DNA of 64,000 nucleotides from Prostheceraeus crozeri (Eukaryota > Platyhelminthes > Polycladida > Euryleptidae): NCBI GenBank assembly GCA_907163375.1, contig CAJQUW010005232.1, positions 62,001 to 126,000 of the forward strand, given 5' to 3'. Positions 48,478 through 58,475 of this stretch are shown here, one piece after another. The position numbers and the translations under genes were made by a program. Within the stretch, counting starts at the first letter, position 1; every line of letters starts with the position of its first letter. Under the pieces are notes generated by a model that made no database searches, was not told the DNA's origin, and saw only the letters and a list, made by a program, of their open reading frames with translations.

Positions 48478-48867
48478 TAACTATGTTGTCGAACTTATCA
48501 TTTTTTTCTAGAAACATAATGTAGCCGTCTGATGCATATATTGGTATTTTTTATTTGGAATCACCTGCGCCTTAAAAATTCAGCCAATCTGACGCCAACT
48601 TTCAAATTTCTTTCGTCAATAATGTTGAATTTATGGTATGTAAGCTCATTAGCACAGAACTTTGGGTAGATTTTCCCCAGATTTTTTCTTTTAAATTTGA
48701 CGCGTGTACTTGCGTAAAATTTCCTTGCAGAAAGTCTGAACATTTTCGTTCAAATTTGACCCCTGATATTTGGTAAATTTCCCTGGAAAACCTGGAAAAT
48801 TAATTTTACCCTGGAAATCCTGGAAAACACCTGGAAATTTTCATTCAAATTTGCGCGGACACCCTGG
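48478..48867 (-). mobile_element. One end of a hAT-type transposon
   Basis: Read on the minus strand from 48867 it begins cagggtgtccgcgcaaattt, followed by several ccaggtgttttccagg / ttttccaggttttccaggg blocks. This is the typical terminus of a widespread hAT group. No partner end was found upstream, and it may be truncated by the neighbouring 3.5-kb element. Confidence 0.5.
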
Positions 48868-50183
48868 TGAATGGAGACACTCCGAAATTCCTCGGCCAAA
48901 ATTTCTCAGTTCCTTAATAATACGAAGATAAAATCTGTGATGATTTCATGGAAATAGTTGTCAACACATCGGAAAAGTCTCAGCACTGCAATTATTGACA
49001 AAAATAACCGGAATTGACGTGCCCTGCGTTACACATGCACTGACTAACCGTCTCTTCTCATTCCTGAGAAGAATGTCCTAATATTCAGTCATGGCTGTCA
49101 GTCAGATAATATCTGTAGTGCAACAGAGACTTCATGTTTGTGAGAGGTTGATCGGACAAGGTATTCCAGCTATTGATTTGCGAATAAACAGCAGTTGGCA
49201 TAGAGATGTTGAGATGTTGGGTTGTCTTATAGGTAATCTCTATGTCAGTTCGATATCTTCTCTGCTTGCTTTCTATTATGATATTTGAAGAATGGAGATG
49301 GAAATGTTGTGTTGAAATGAAAATTACAAATTACATCGGCTCTGACATTTTCCTTTTTAGATGATGAAACTTTCCGTTGTTAGCGCAGAGAGAATGAAAG
49401 CAGTCTGCGTCAGTACTGCCTGTGATAAAACAATTACGAGGATTTTTCTATCTTCCCAATTGCGATTTGATTATTGAATGGAAAATGTTGTGTACGTACA
49501 GAATACGCTGCAGGTGCTGAGATTTCCTTTCACCAACAGTCTCTTCCTGTTCCGTTTTTCAGGAGAAATCGATTGACTCTTTGTTCCGAATATCCAGGGC
49601 AGCAGTTGACATTGCATAGTCGGAGGCCTTCATCTATCACCTGAGGTGACTTGGACACTAGCTTTTGACCAAGTACTGCAACTTAATATTCCTCATTTTT
49701 GAATTTCATTTGATATTGATTCAAATATGCAGTTAAAGTAACTGGAAGTAAATAGTAAAATGAAATGATTTTAAAGAGATCAAGCATATTTGATTATGAT
49801 ATTCAGCTGACAATTAGTAGAATTCCGTGTGTCTCATCGCTAACTTGTTAATTGTTACAAATTATGAAATTAATCTCCTACTTTGCCTGTATGTAGGCTG
49901 AAAGCATTATTGGAATCCTATGAGGTGGGAGAGGGGGGGGGGTTGCCAAGAATATATCTGCAGATGTTGGGATACTGTCGTCAACTGTCAATGTTTCACT
50001 CTTCCTCAATGGTTTGGCGTGTTATTAACGAACGATGATAGAAATTGGATCAACTGAGGCAAATGATCATCAGATGCTCTGAACGTTTTGATCCATTCTA
50101 ACACGCGGGTGTTTACTGTTTACTCAAATCAGTGTTCTATCAGCCTCAATGTTAAGAATGAAGGTATACGGATATGGATCAAT
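48868..50183. other. Intron sequence, no gene recognised
   Basis: A ten-base G run lies near 49934. No exon or element recognised. Confidence 0.5.
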
Positions 50184-50191
50184 GTCTATGA

Positions 50192-50857
50192 CAGTGGTGG
50201 GCAACGCGTGGCCCGCGGGCCACTTGGTGGCCCACCGGGACATTTTGGGTGGCCCGCCACCGCTTCTCATATCTAAAGTGGCCCACTGACATTATTTGAA
50301 TCGATTATATGAAAATGATTCACTCCGACTTCGACCTTTGAGAGGTGCATCTAAGGGTGTGGGATTCTCTTTAAAATTTGCAAAACTATTAATTAGCAAC
50401 TAAATGAGCAATATGATGGCACAAAAAACAAACATTGACATTCGAATTATCCAACCATGCTCCTTCTCGTAATGAATATCTTCTCGCATACGCGATAAAT
50501 GGTCATCACCTGCGCGAGTTTCTGCTAAGTCACATAGTATTCAATGCCCTGCTGAGCATGTTTCTCTACGTAATAAACCACGCCTCAATGAACCTTGAAA
50601 GAGGTTATATTAATTAGACCTTGACTACGAATGGAGGAATCCAACAGCATGCTTTTGACGTGCCAACATTTTTTCAAATATTCTTGCTGAATTCCATTTG
50701 TATACTACTACACTAATATATATTTACTACACTATCATATGTTAGCACACGACTACCATTTGTGGAGCCCATGCACGGTTTTTGAACACTTAAAAGTACG
50801 GAATAAGAGAATATAAAGCCTAGAATACTGCCTTTCAAAATTGGTGGCCCACCACTG
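50192..50857. mobile_element. Non-autonomous hAT element with 8-bp target duplication
   Basis: The ends cagtggtgggcaac (left) and cagtggtgggccac (right, read inward) are short terminal inverted repeats. The identical 8-mer gtctatga flanks both sides (50184-50191 and 50858-50865). The ggcccgcgggccac palindrome just inside the left end is typical of this hAT group. At 666 bp it has no transposase. Confidence 0.93.
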
Positions 50858-51157
50858 GTCTATGAGAAGATATGAGTGTAATTGCAAACACTAATAAGAT
50901 AGATTGCCGTAGTGACCATAGAGCGTTATACATTCAGTCCACATGGATAGTTGTGCAGAAACCGACACGATCCGAATATCATGCCATCACGAATACACCT
51001 CTGAAGAAAGCAACGTCTGTAGGCTTGTTTGTATGGTTTTCTGAACCCGATGCATATGCATGTAGAATGAAACAACACATAATCAATACTTAAGCTAATA
51101 TACCTGCGAGATAAAATACTCACTTCGTTGACTAGAATGAGATTTATGTATTATAAT

Positions 51158-51897
51158 CAGGGCTGGGGTGTCGTGCTTTTTTTTGACCGACACCGACACC
51201 GGGTTCGAGCACGACACCGACACCGGATAATAATAATAATAAAATTGACTGAATTGCCCGACTTGTCTTTACTTTTGCTTTGTTTTGTGTCCCTGACTTT
51301 CTTTTTTTCGTTGTATATTGATGGAAATAAAGGTTATTTCTCATAATAATAATAATAATCCTCGAAACACTACAGGTCATGCACTCCTTTCAGGAGACCT
51401 ATGATCACGAAAAAACATCATTTTCTAAACAAACTGCTTTTCTAAAAATAATGACAACAAAATGACTCTGAAATTGAAAGTGATGCGATGAATAATGAAC
51501 AATGCTTATGAAACGTGGTGAAACAATGGATATGATGACTAATTGAATAAACAGTGAATGATGACAAAAATGAAGATGCTTATTATGATTACATGTGATA
51601 AGGTGATACCGTATCACTCAAAACAATTGATAGGCTTAAAACAATCAAAAACACTCAAAACAATTGATTCAGCAATCCACTCAATTCATTCCCAATTCGT
51701 GTGAAGGAAGAACCTTCCAGTCCGTTTTAGTGAAAATATGACTATTTGCAAAGAGAAGGAAATCCTTGTGCGATAAAACAATTTATTTTTCCAGCTAAAA
51801 TTTAAGGTCGGTGTCGGTGTCGGCCCTAAAAATCACGACACCGACACCGGGGAAAAGGGCACGACACCGACACCACGACACCGACACCCCAGCCCTG
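51158..51897. mobile_element. Non-autonomous hAT element with CGACAC-rich ends
   Basis: Perfect 16-bp terminal inverted repeats (cagggctggggtgtcg) and an identical 8-bp duplication attataat on both sides (51150-51157, 51898-51905). Inside each end the hexamer cgacac/gtgtcg is repeated many times (51188-51224 and 51806-51887), which probably forms transposase binding sites. There are (ata)n runs at 51226 and 51344. No transposase frame. Confidence 0.95.
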
Positions 51898-51905
51898 ATT
51901 ATAAT

Positions 51906-52934
51906 TGTTTCATAATTTGGAAATCATTAAATTCTGATGCAAGTTGCAATATAAAAATACCGGACATTCTTGATTGTTTATATCTGTGAATTGCCGACCT
52001 CATGCTCAGTCATAACTTGATGAACATTGGAACACTCACGAGTTTTCAACTGAAGTATCTGATTACAAATCCAAAACGTAAAATCAGAGTTATAATCCTA
52101 AAATAAAACCCGAACACAAAAACTGACCCGTTTTCACGCTGATTTCGGAATATCGCAGCTGCGTCAGAAAGCATCTCATGCAGCTTGGCGATATTTTGAC
52201 TTCAGTTTTTGGTGAAATTTCTTTATTACGAATACTGTTTGAACTAGTCATGAATGCTCTGCGATATCACGATAATTGTCCTGTGGATTTCCAATTGAAA
52301 GTCGAATTGGGAACTCGTTGTAGTCGTTAAGGTTGCGGCGATTTGCTGGTATGCAGCAGTCAGAATAACACATGTTGAGCAGCAGCAACTGCGTAGTGTG
52401 CATGGTGTCTCTGAGTCGCCGTGCAAGATTTGAGACACAACGGAGAAAACCGGATGATCGAAGGTCACTTTGTACTGCATTCAGATTCGATGGGAGGTCA
52501 ATATTCTAGCGGTTCGGGGAATTGGAGACACAACTGTTATCGAGTGAAGTATCCGTGAGGTCGTGGTGTATGAAAATTGAGTGACGAATTTTGTTTACGA
52601 GGTCATATTACAACACTGAAATGTTGAGAATTTCTCTTGTCTGTTGAACCTGCTGAGACAGCGGAAGACGCGTGAAAACTTCCCGCTTTCTGCTGTTTCT
52701 AAACGTAAACAGGGAAACTTTGAAGACAAGTAGTTGTGTTGTTGATTTCTATGATATCCTGTCTGCCCTGTATAGACTTGGAGAAGTAACTCTCCTATAG
52801 CCCTTGTCATTTATCTGTTGCCGAATCCCACTGATTTACTCATTTTTAGTGGGAAAAACATTTGAAGATGATTGGTCTAGTTTTGTAGATACATTCCCAG
52901 GTAGGAAAATTGCCGCACTTTCCTTTAATGTCAT
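51906..52934. other. Intron sequence, no feature recognised
   Basis: Nothing recognised. Confidence 0.5.
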
Positions 52935-53092
52935 TAATATATATTTATCAAATCTCAAGAGGTGTAGTCACCCCGAGACATGTTTCGGCCTTATGGGCCT
53001 CATCAGTCGTGGGTAGGTTTGAACTAGGGACGTTGGAGCTAGAGGACATGCAAGCATACCCTCTAACCACAAGACCATCGGACCATCTACGA
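52935..53092 (-). mobile_element. tRNA-derived SINE (family 2) carrying a hammerhead ribozyme
   Basis: On the minus strand from about 53092 it reads gatggtccgatggtcttgtg, gttagagg (A-box region), then cctagttcaaacct (B box), immediately followed by the hammerhead core and gtctcggggtgactacacc. It ends in A/T-rich sequence near 52935. A second head of this family is at 55633. Pol III-type retroposons with hammerheads are established in schistosomes (SM-alpha); this has the same plan. The 61-codon frame over it is not a gene. Confidence 0.8.
52971..53013 (-). ncRNA. Hammerhead ribozyme (type I, minimal stem III)
   Basis: Minus strand: stem I 5' side CCCACGA; conserved CUGAUGA (53006-53000); stem II GGCC-CAUAA-GGCC; conserved GAAA (52986-52983); stem III from ACAUGU; cleavage triplet GUC; stem I 3' side UCGGGG. 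Stem I has three pairs, an A.G mismatch and two more pairs. ACAUGU is self-complementary, so stem III is only about 2 bp within one molecule but 6 bp between two, as in the dimeric minimal hammerheads of SM-alpha and Penelope-like elements. All invariant core bases are present. Confidence 0.85.
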
Positions 53093-55632
53093 GAGCGCGA
53101 ATTATTCGGGAGGCACTGCTTTGACGCAGGCACATGGAGGGCGGATTTGTATTCTGCAATCAGTTAACGCCGCATCCGAGATTAAGTTTTAACGTTATGC
53201 GTTTAAGGCTGTTGTTTTCTGCTTCTTGTGCCCACAGTCTCACATTAATATATGAAATGTGTGTTTCCAATTCACAACATGAGTCATCTTTGATTTGTTG
53301 CTGGACTTTTGGTTAAGTAATTGTTCACAATAGACTCACGAATCAGGTTGAGGTAGAAAATTTCTCTACTATTGAGCCTGGGAATGACGATTTCTCTACC
53401 ACTCACCATGGAGCCTGAATTCCAGTAAACAAGGTGTACCTACCTGATTTGAAATGTTGACGTGGATACTATTGGGATCACTTGTCAAACCCACCAATAC
53501 AGTTGTTCATGAAACACTGCCGCAAATGCATCATCATTCCTGGGCGCAAAAAAGATCATGTCAGCGTCTTACAGCACCTGAACACCCAAGTGGAGCTTCG
53601 ATTGTCGCCTCTGGGGACTAGCCCTCCCACTTGATCGATCAGATACACAGACTGCTGCCAAGATTTATTTTCAACCTATTAACCTATTTTCAAATGTAAT
53701 TTTCGTGTTGAAATCCTGTTTCAATTTTAATAAACGATATACCATGTGAAACCTTATGTTCCATAGATTATTTTGGCATACATTTTACTGTCTTAAGTGA
53801 TCAGTTGTGGTCGGTAGACCTTCTGAAAGAAAATTGAGCGTTTTCTTTGATGCAGAATTTTAACATGAAGACGACAGAATTTTTTAATGAAAATTGACAG
53901 ACAGCATGAACTATCACTCAGCTTCATCATGATGTAAAGGTTTTAAGATTCGTTGAATGTACAAAAAGATACAGTACAAATAATTTTTACCGAAAAAATG
54001 CTGCTAAAAAAGACATTTTTTTTTCATTGATGAAGATGCTCAGTTTCAATAAACTTCATGCCATGTGAAAAGATGTGTTCAGTACTTTGATTTGGCAGAC
54101 GGATTAGGTTGAGTCTGGTCAGTTGTGGTCAGCAGACATAAAAGAATGAATTTTTGGTCAATTCATTCACCGATGCCTACTGACTAAGCTACTTAAAACA
54201 GAAAATTAAGATTGTCACTATTCAATCAGGCTCGTGTTAAGCTTTCAGATGATATAATATTTTTTCGAATTTCGACAACATTTGCTATAGTTTTACTCAA
54301 TTAACACGTTTGCTTAATTTCTCTAACTTTCGCGTTAAAAATGTTTTTAACGGTCAACTGCACACAACTTAATAACTTTCGCTGTATTAACGCAGGCGCT
54401 TTCGAGTTTGGGTTTAAAAGAATGCTGGTATTTTCAGCTCAAAGAATATGCAAGTTTTATCAAGATCGGCCCATCCGTTCACAGGCAAACTTCACATCTA
54501 TATTGTTCCCACACTCAGTCATTCGGTGAATCATCATTTCCCTTGGTGGACGTCAGGATTTCGAATCCTTGATCTGCGCGCACATAAAGGCTTGGTAATG
54601 ACGTCAGACTGAGACTCGCCACCTGTTCACGAGCAATAACAATCTCTTCACGTCGTAGTTGCTGCGCTCGATAAGTGAATCGACAAGACTTTTAGCAACT
54701 TATTCAATGATGACAGGAAACGGGGGCAGTTATGACATGATCAGCTATTATATGATTATGAATAATTTTTCTAATTACTAATTACTTCATTTAATTAGGC
54801 ATACCACACTGTTTCCTAAACCAAGCAAGTGTCTCGGCTGACCAAGTGAATAAGTTAAGTAATCATTTACATGAGCTTAAGCATCTTACGGTTAAATTTG
54901 ATGAGAATAAAACAAGATATAAAAGTGCTTTTCGGGTTGTGCAACGATTTAGGAAACGGACTGCATGTGTAGGCTTTAGAGCTGGCCAGGTAGTCGGAGT
55001 CCCAGTGGCTTTGTTGTCGCTCTGTGGGATTGATGCGGTCTGTTATCGTCAGCGAGTCTCGTGCATGAGTTGTCTGGAGGCCTGCGAGCTCAGTAATGCA
55101 GCGTCATCCATGTCCGAATCATGAGCCGTGTTTTCTTCCCACAAAAATGCAGACAGAATATATCCTGTTTAATGTCTTAATGAATTATGACGGTTGTCTC
55201 GTTATCCTTTCCACGTGTAACGCCCACGTATTTGGCCATTGTATGCAGAATCTTTCATCAGCGGGGACTTCTCGGAACTCCGCAGTCTTCCACACACACA
55301 ACATCTATTATAGAAACCTGGATTATAGATCCTGGAAATATTCAATACTATTCATTTTCTGAAGAAATGCGTTTGCACCGCAGTTCAGATAGATTCATCA
55401 ACCGTTGACTAAATTACGATGACTTGGTAGTCAGGATGGACATAAGTTATTGAGTAGAGTCAAGAATTTTGAATGATATTAAGGGAAATTGAATGCCGCG
55501 TTTAACCTCGCTATTGATGAACAATGCAACATGCGCTACTCGTAGAGTTACTTAGAAGCCCCTCAACGAGGCAGGAATTTGTCCTCCGCGTGTCTGATAA
55601 CAGTGTATTTCCGGCTAATGCGCACTCCCAGT
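53093..55632. other. Intron sequence with a local duplication; no gene recognised
   Basis: About 53733-53840 and 54045-54150 are diverged copies of each other (ccatgtgaaa, gtcagttgtggtc, agcagac/ggtagac). A 92-codon frame at 54846-55124 resembles no known domain. Nothing else seen. Confidence 0.5.
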
Positions 55633-55729
55633 AGGTGGTCCGGTGGCCTTGTGGTTAGAGGCAATGCTTGCATGTCCTCTTGCTTCAACGTTGCTGGTTC
55701 AAATCGGATGTGGCTTTACAAGCCAAAAT
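55633..55729 (+). mobile_element. SINE family 2, second head with decayed hammerhead
   Basis: aggtggtccggtggccttgt and ggttagagg..atgcttgcatgtcctct match the SINE at 52935-53092, with B box ctggttcaaatc. The ribozyme position (55705-55729) reads cggatg-t-ggct-ttaca-agcc-aaaa. Stem II still pairs, but CUGAUGA and GAAA are no longer intact, so it should not cleave. It lies 150 bp upstream of the last SH3 exon, same strand. Confidence 0.7.
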
Positions 55730-55882
55730 TCATATTTGTAGTTGAGACGTGTTCTCTTAAGGAATTCTATCTCACAGAGTTGTATATCAAGGATAAAAAC
55801 AATTGAATGAATGCATCTAAATAAAGGGAAGACAGCAGCGCGGATAGCCGGGTAGAACCATCTTCAGGTATGTCCTTTACAG

Positions 55883-55978
55883 GGCGAGCGTGTGGAATTC
55901 CTTCACAAAATGGACGAGAACTGGGCGTTCGGTAGATGCAGCGGAAACATTGGTCTATATCCTCTCAACTATGTCCAG
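55883..55978 (+). CDS. Exon: C-terminal half of SH3 domain 2 (POSH/SH3RF-like)
   Basis: A 96-bp, phase 0/0 exon between acceptor tgtcctttacag and donor gtgggt. It encodes GERVEFLHKM, then DENWAFGRCSGNIG and LYPLNYVQ: the GE/GD turn after the LxF motif, the tryptophan of the binding groove (ENW), the n-Src/distal loops, and the PxNYV strand-helix motif. It completes the SH3 begun at 8781-8870 with no missing or extra residue. The DENW and PLNYVQ spacing is standard for an SH3 of about 55 residues. Downstream exons (in POSH, a long disordered linker and two further SH3 domains) were not found before 64000. Confidence 0.88.
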
Positions 55979-56689
55979 GTGGGTGCCAATCATTCCCCCA
56001 CCTTTCACTGATTATTTCATTTTGCTTCAGAGATAATTTTCATTTCGAGTGCTGTAGACAAATAAAAACATTTCCATGCTCAACGTTTTTATAAGTCCAG
56101 CACCAGGTCGAAGTCTTGCAAGAATCCAGATGAAACTTTCACACGAAGATATTTGCAAATTTGTCCATAGGCAACCCATGCGATTTTGATGGGCTCGGTG
56201 CCAAACTCATTGGTGCTTACCTGGCCTGGTTGCACTAAGATTCGAACTTTACAAAGTATGTTATCATGGGATTGTCGTACAGTATCAGCAAGCAATTTAT
56301 TTGAGTGATAGTTATCGAAGTGCAAGTATCAGCCGAATACTTTGCTTACTATCCGCAACACGACCATCACGGAATGTAATGAATAATATAGTGATGAATA
56401 ATAATGAATAATAAGCTGATTAGATCTACACGTTTTCTTTATCACTATTGCTATTGTCTGGACTCCGTCTGGTGACGCACGAAGGAGGATTATTGACGGC
56501 CTCCATTACTTGTCTATTCTTTTCCGACTCATCATGGATCGAAACGTTTCAGCAATAAAGTTGCACGTGCATATAGCACACACAATACTGAAATGGCAGT
56601 AGAAATAGCGTAACGTCTATGCATTCTTCATTGACGAAGTCAATCTTAATGAAGACTTAGTGTTCAACAATCGTAGAGAATATGACATC
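55979..56689. other. Intron sequence, no feature recognised
   Basis: Nothing recognised. Confidence 0.5.
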
Positions 56690-57185
56690 GACGTGCACGA
56701 CATCTGGCTGCTTTTTGGCACCAGAAAGTTGCTTTACTTGTAGGCGAATAAATATCATGGAGTGATGTGCAGAAAGGAGTACGTCAGGGTTGTGTAGTGT
56801 TCCCGTTCCTGTTTGCATTCTGCTGTAAAATGAGACCACGGACATGGAATCAAGAACATGCGTTATACTGAAGACAGTAATGACTACCGAGTCAGAACAA
56901 GAATTGTTCTGAATAACTGATGGACGTTGTGGCCACAGAAGATGAAGTGAGAGGTATAACACTGCAAAATCAGCAGCAATGGTGTTCAGCATACGTACCA
57001 CCAAGATATTGGATAAATGAGCACGTCATAGGCCAAACTCAAGTTGAATCGCCTGTTTCCCTAGGGAATGTGTAGTAATTCAAGATGGTCCATGTGATGC
57101 AGAAGTGAGATGTATAGCTCTTGCAAAGCTGTTTGGTTTCCTGAGCAATGTGCTCGCAAAACAATGTGATTGATGGCAAGAATAC
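56690..57185 (+). pseudogene. LINE reverse-transcriptase domain, degraded
   Basis: At 56763 the frame reads DVQKGVRQGCVVFPFLFAF, matching the VKKGVRQGCVLSPLLF motif of LINE polymerases. Further on GIKNMRYTEDS corresponds to the NIRYADD catalytic box (the first aspartate has become glutamate and the alanine threonine), then TAKSAAMVFS matches KKTKxMVxS. After 57070, DGPCDAEVRC and IALAKLFGFLSNVL match the DGRCxxEVRxRIAxAKxAF block. The pieces lie in different frames with several stops, so it is long dead. It may belong to the same LINE group as the tail at 17438-17690. Confidence 0.8.
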
Positions 57186-57806
57186 TTCTGATGTGCTCCG
57201 TTCTTTCCAGTTTGAAGTGATGCAATGGCAGATTGCTTTGAGTGAATGCTTTGACACACTCAGTAGATGAATAGATAGTATCCACTTTAGAAAGTATTCT
57301 TAACCAATGAAGATGAAATTTATGCCGATGCCTATAAATTGTGATTCTTAGTGTTACTAGAATTGATAACCTTGTGTTCTAAATATGGATGTCCAGGTAG
57401 CTGTGCAGAATTTAGATCTAGATAGAAGATTTAGTTTCTGCAGTTTTTCTTCCGAACATTGCAGTTCTAATTCAACGCAATTTAAATGTAATTCAGCGGA
57501 CAATAGTGCCAACTCAAATCACATAATATATTTGCAGTTGGGACCATAATGGTGAAATTAGTGTTTTACGGAATTACTCCAACTACAACTTATTCTTTAG
57601 TGTAGCAGACGTTTCGGTGACTGATCTGCCCACCTTGTATAGCACAAGTTTGCTTTTTATCTTGATCTATTGTTAATTGTGATTTTCGTGACTTTTGATC
57701 AATCGTGCCTGCATCAATTTCATCACTGTATTCGGCAATGATCAGTTCAGGGTGAGCAGATCAGCCAAGCGTCTGCTACAGTACAGAGTAATTTATAATT
57801 GAAGTA
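57186..57806. other. No gene recognised
   Basis: Nothing recognised beyond AT-rich sequence. Confidence 0.5.
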
Positions 57807-58475
57807 CAGTGCAGACTCGCTATAACGAACCTCGCGGGTGCACGTAAAAGGTTTGTGACGGTAAGGAGCTCGTTATATCGAGTAAGGGGTCATAAGACAT
57901 GTTTTTTGAGTTCAAATATCCTGCTGAATTTGAATAGCGTCAGCTGAAGTACACCGGGTAAATTCTTTTTGACCTTTATCTTGTAGACATAAGAAATTTG
58001 ATAATTTACCCTTCTGCCATTTTAAAAAAATTACTAATAATATGCCCTTCAAGCATCAGATAATCGAATGAATGAAAAACACGCATTATGCATGTAATTA
58101 GTGTGATATGCATTATACTTGTACATGGCAAGATTTTCCAATACGGAGCGATTTCTGATCATAACTTCGTGCAGACGTCACTCTATCAGTTGATACTTAA
58201 AATCCAGTAGATTCAGAATCTTAATATTTTTGTGCGAGTGTTCGATGTGATTTTCAATAGTACAATCCAGCTGCATCGGCTTTAGAGATTTGATCACGAG
58301 AGTAGTTTCAATAAAGATGAGACGAGCCAGATAAAATTCAAGCGTTTCATTTCCACATGATCTTAATTCAACAATATTTTCTTTATTCGATTCCTATTGA
58401 AAATAACAAAAAAAAATGGTGGTCCATTGATTAGGTTCGTTATAGGCGAATGTTTGTTATAGCGCGTTTCGACTG
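57807..58475. mobile_element. pogo/Tigger-type MITE
   Basis: The left end cagtgcagactcgctataac plus gaac and the right end, read inward, cagtcgaaacgcgctataac, form terminal inverted repeats. Further in, ggttcgttatagg at the right mirrors the left. The cag(t)cgaacctcgttataacgaa pattern is the hallmark of pogo/Tigger ends. TA precedes the left end (57805-57806); the right flank reads tta. No transposase frame inside. Confidence 0.75.

Larger units (their letters stand above)
8871..55882 (+). other. Predicted 47-kb intron within SH3 domain 2
   Basis: Donor gtaagt at 8871 and acceptor tgtcctttacag at 55882 are both good and both phase 0. No other exon completing the second SH3 was found between them. 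The intron hosts almost all the satellites and transposons of the window, including both 86-bp arrays. This is inferred from protein-level continuity; a spliced transcript would prove it. Confidence 0.7.
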
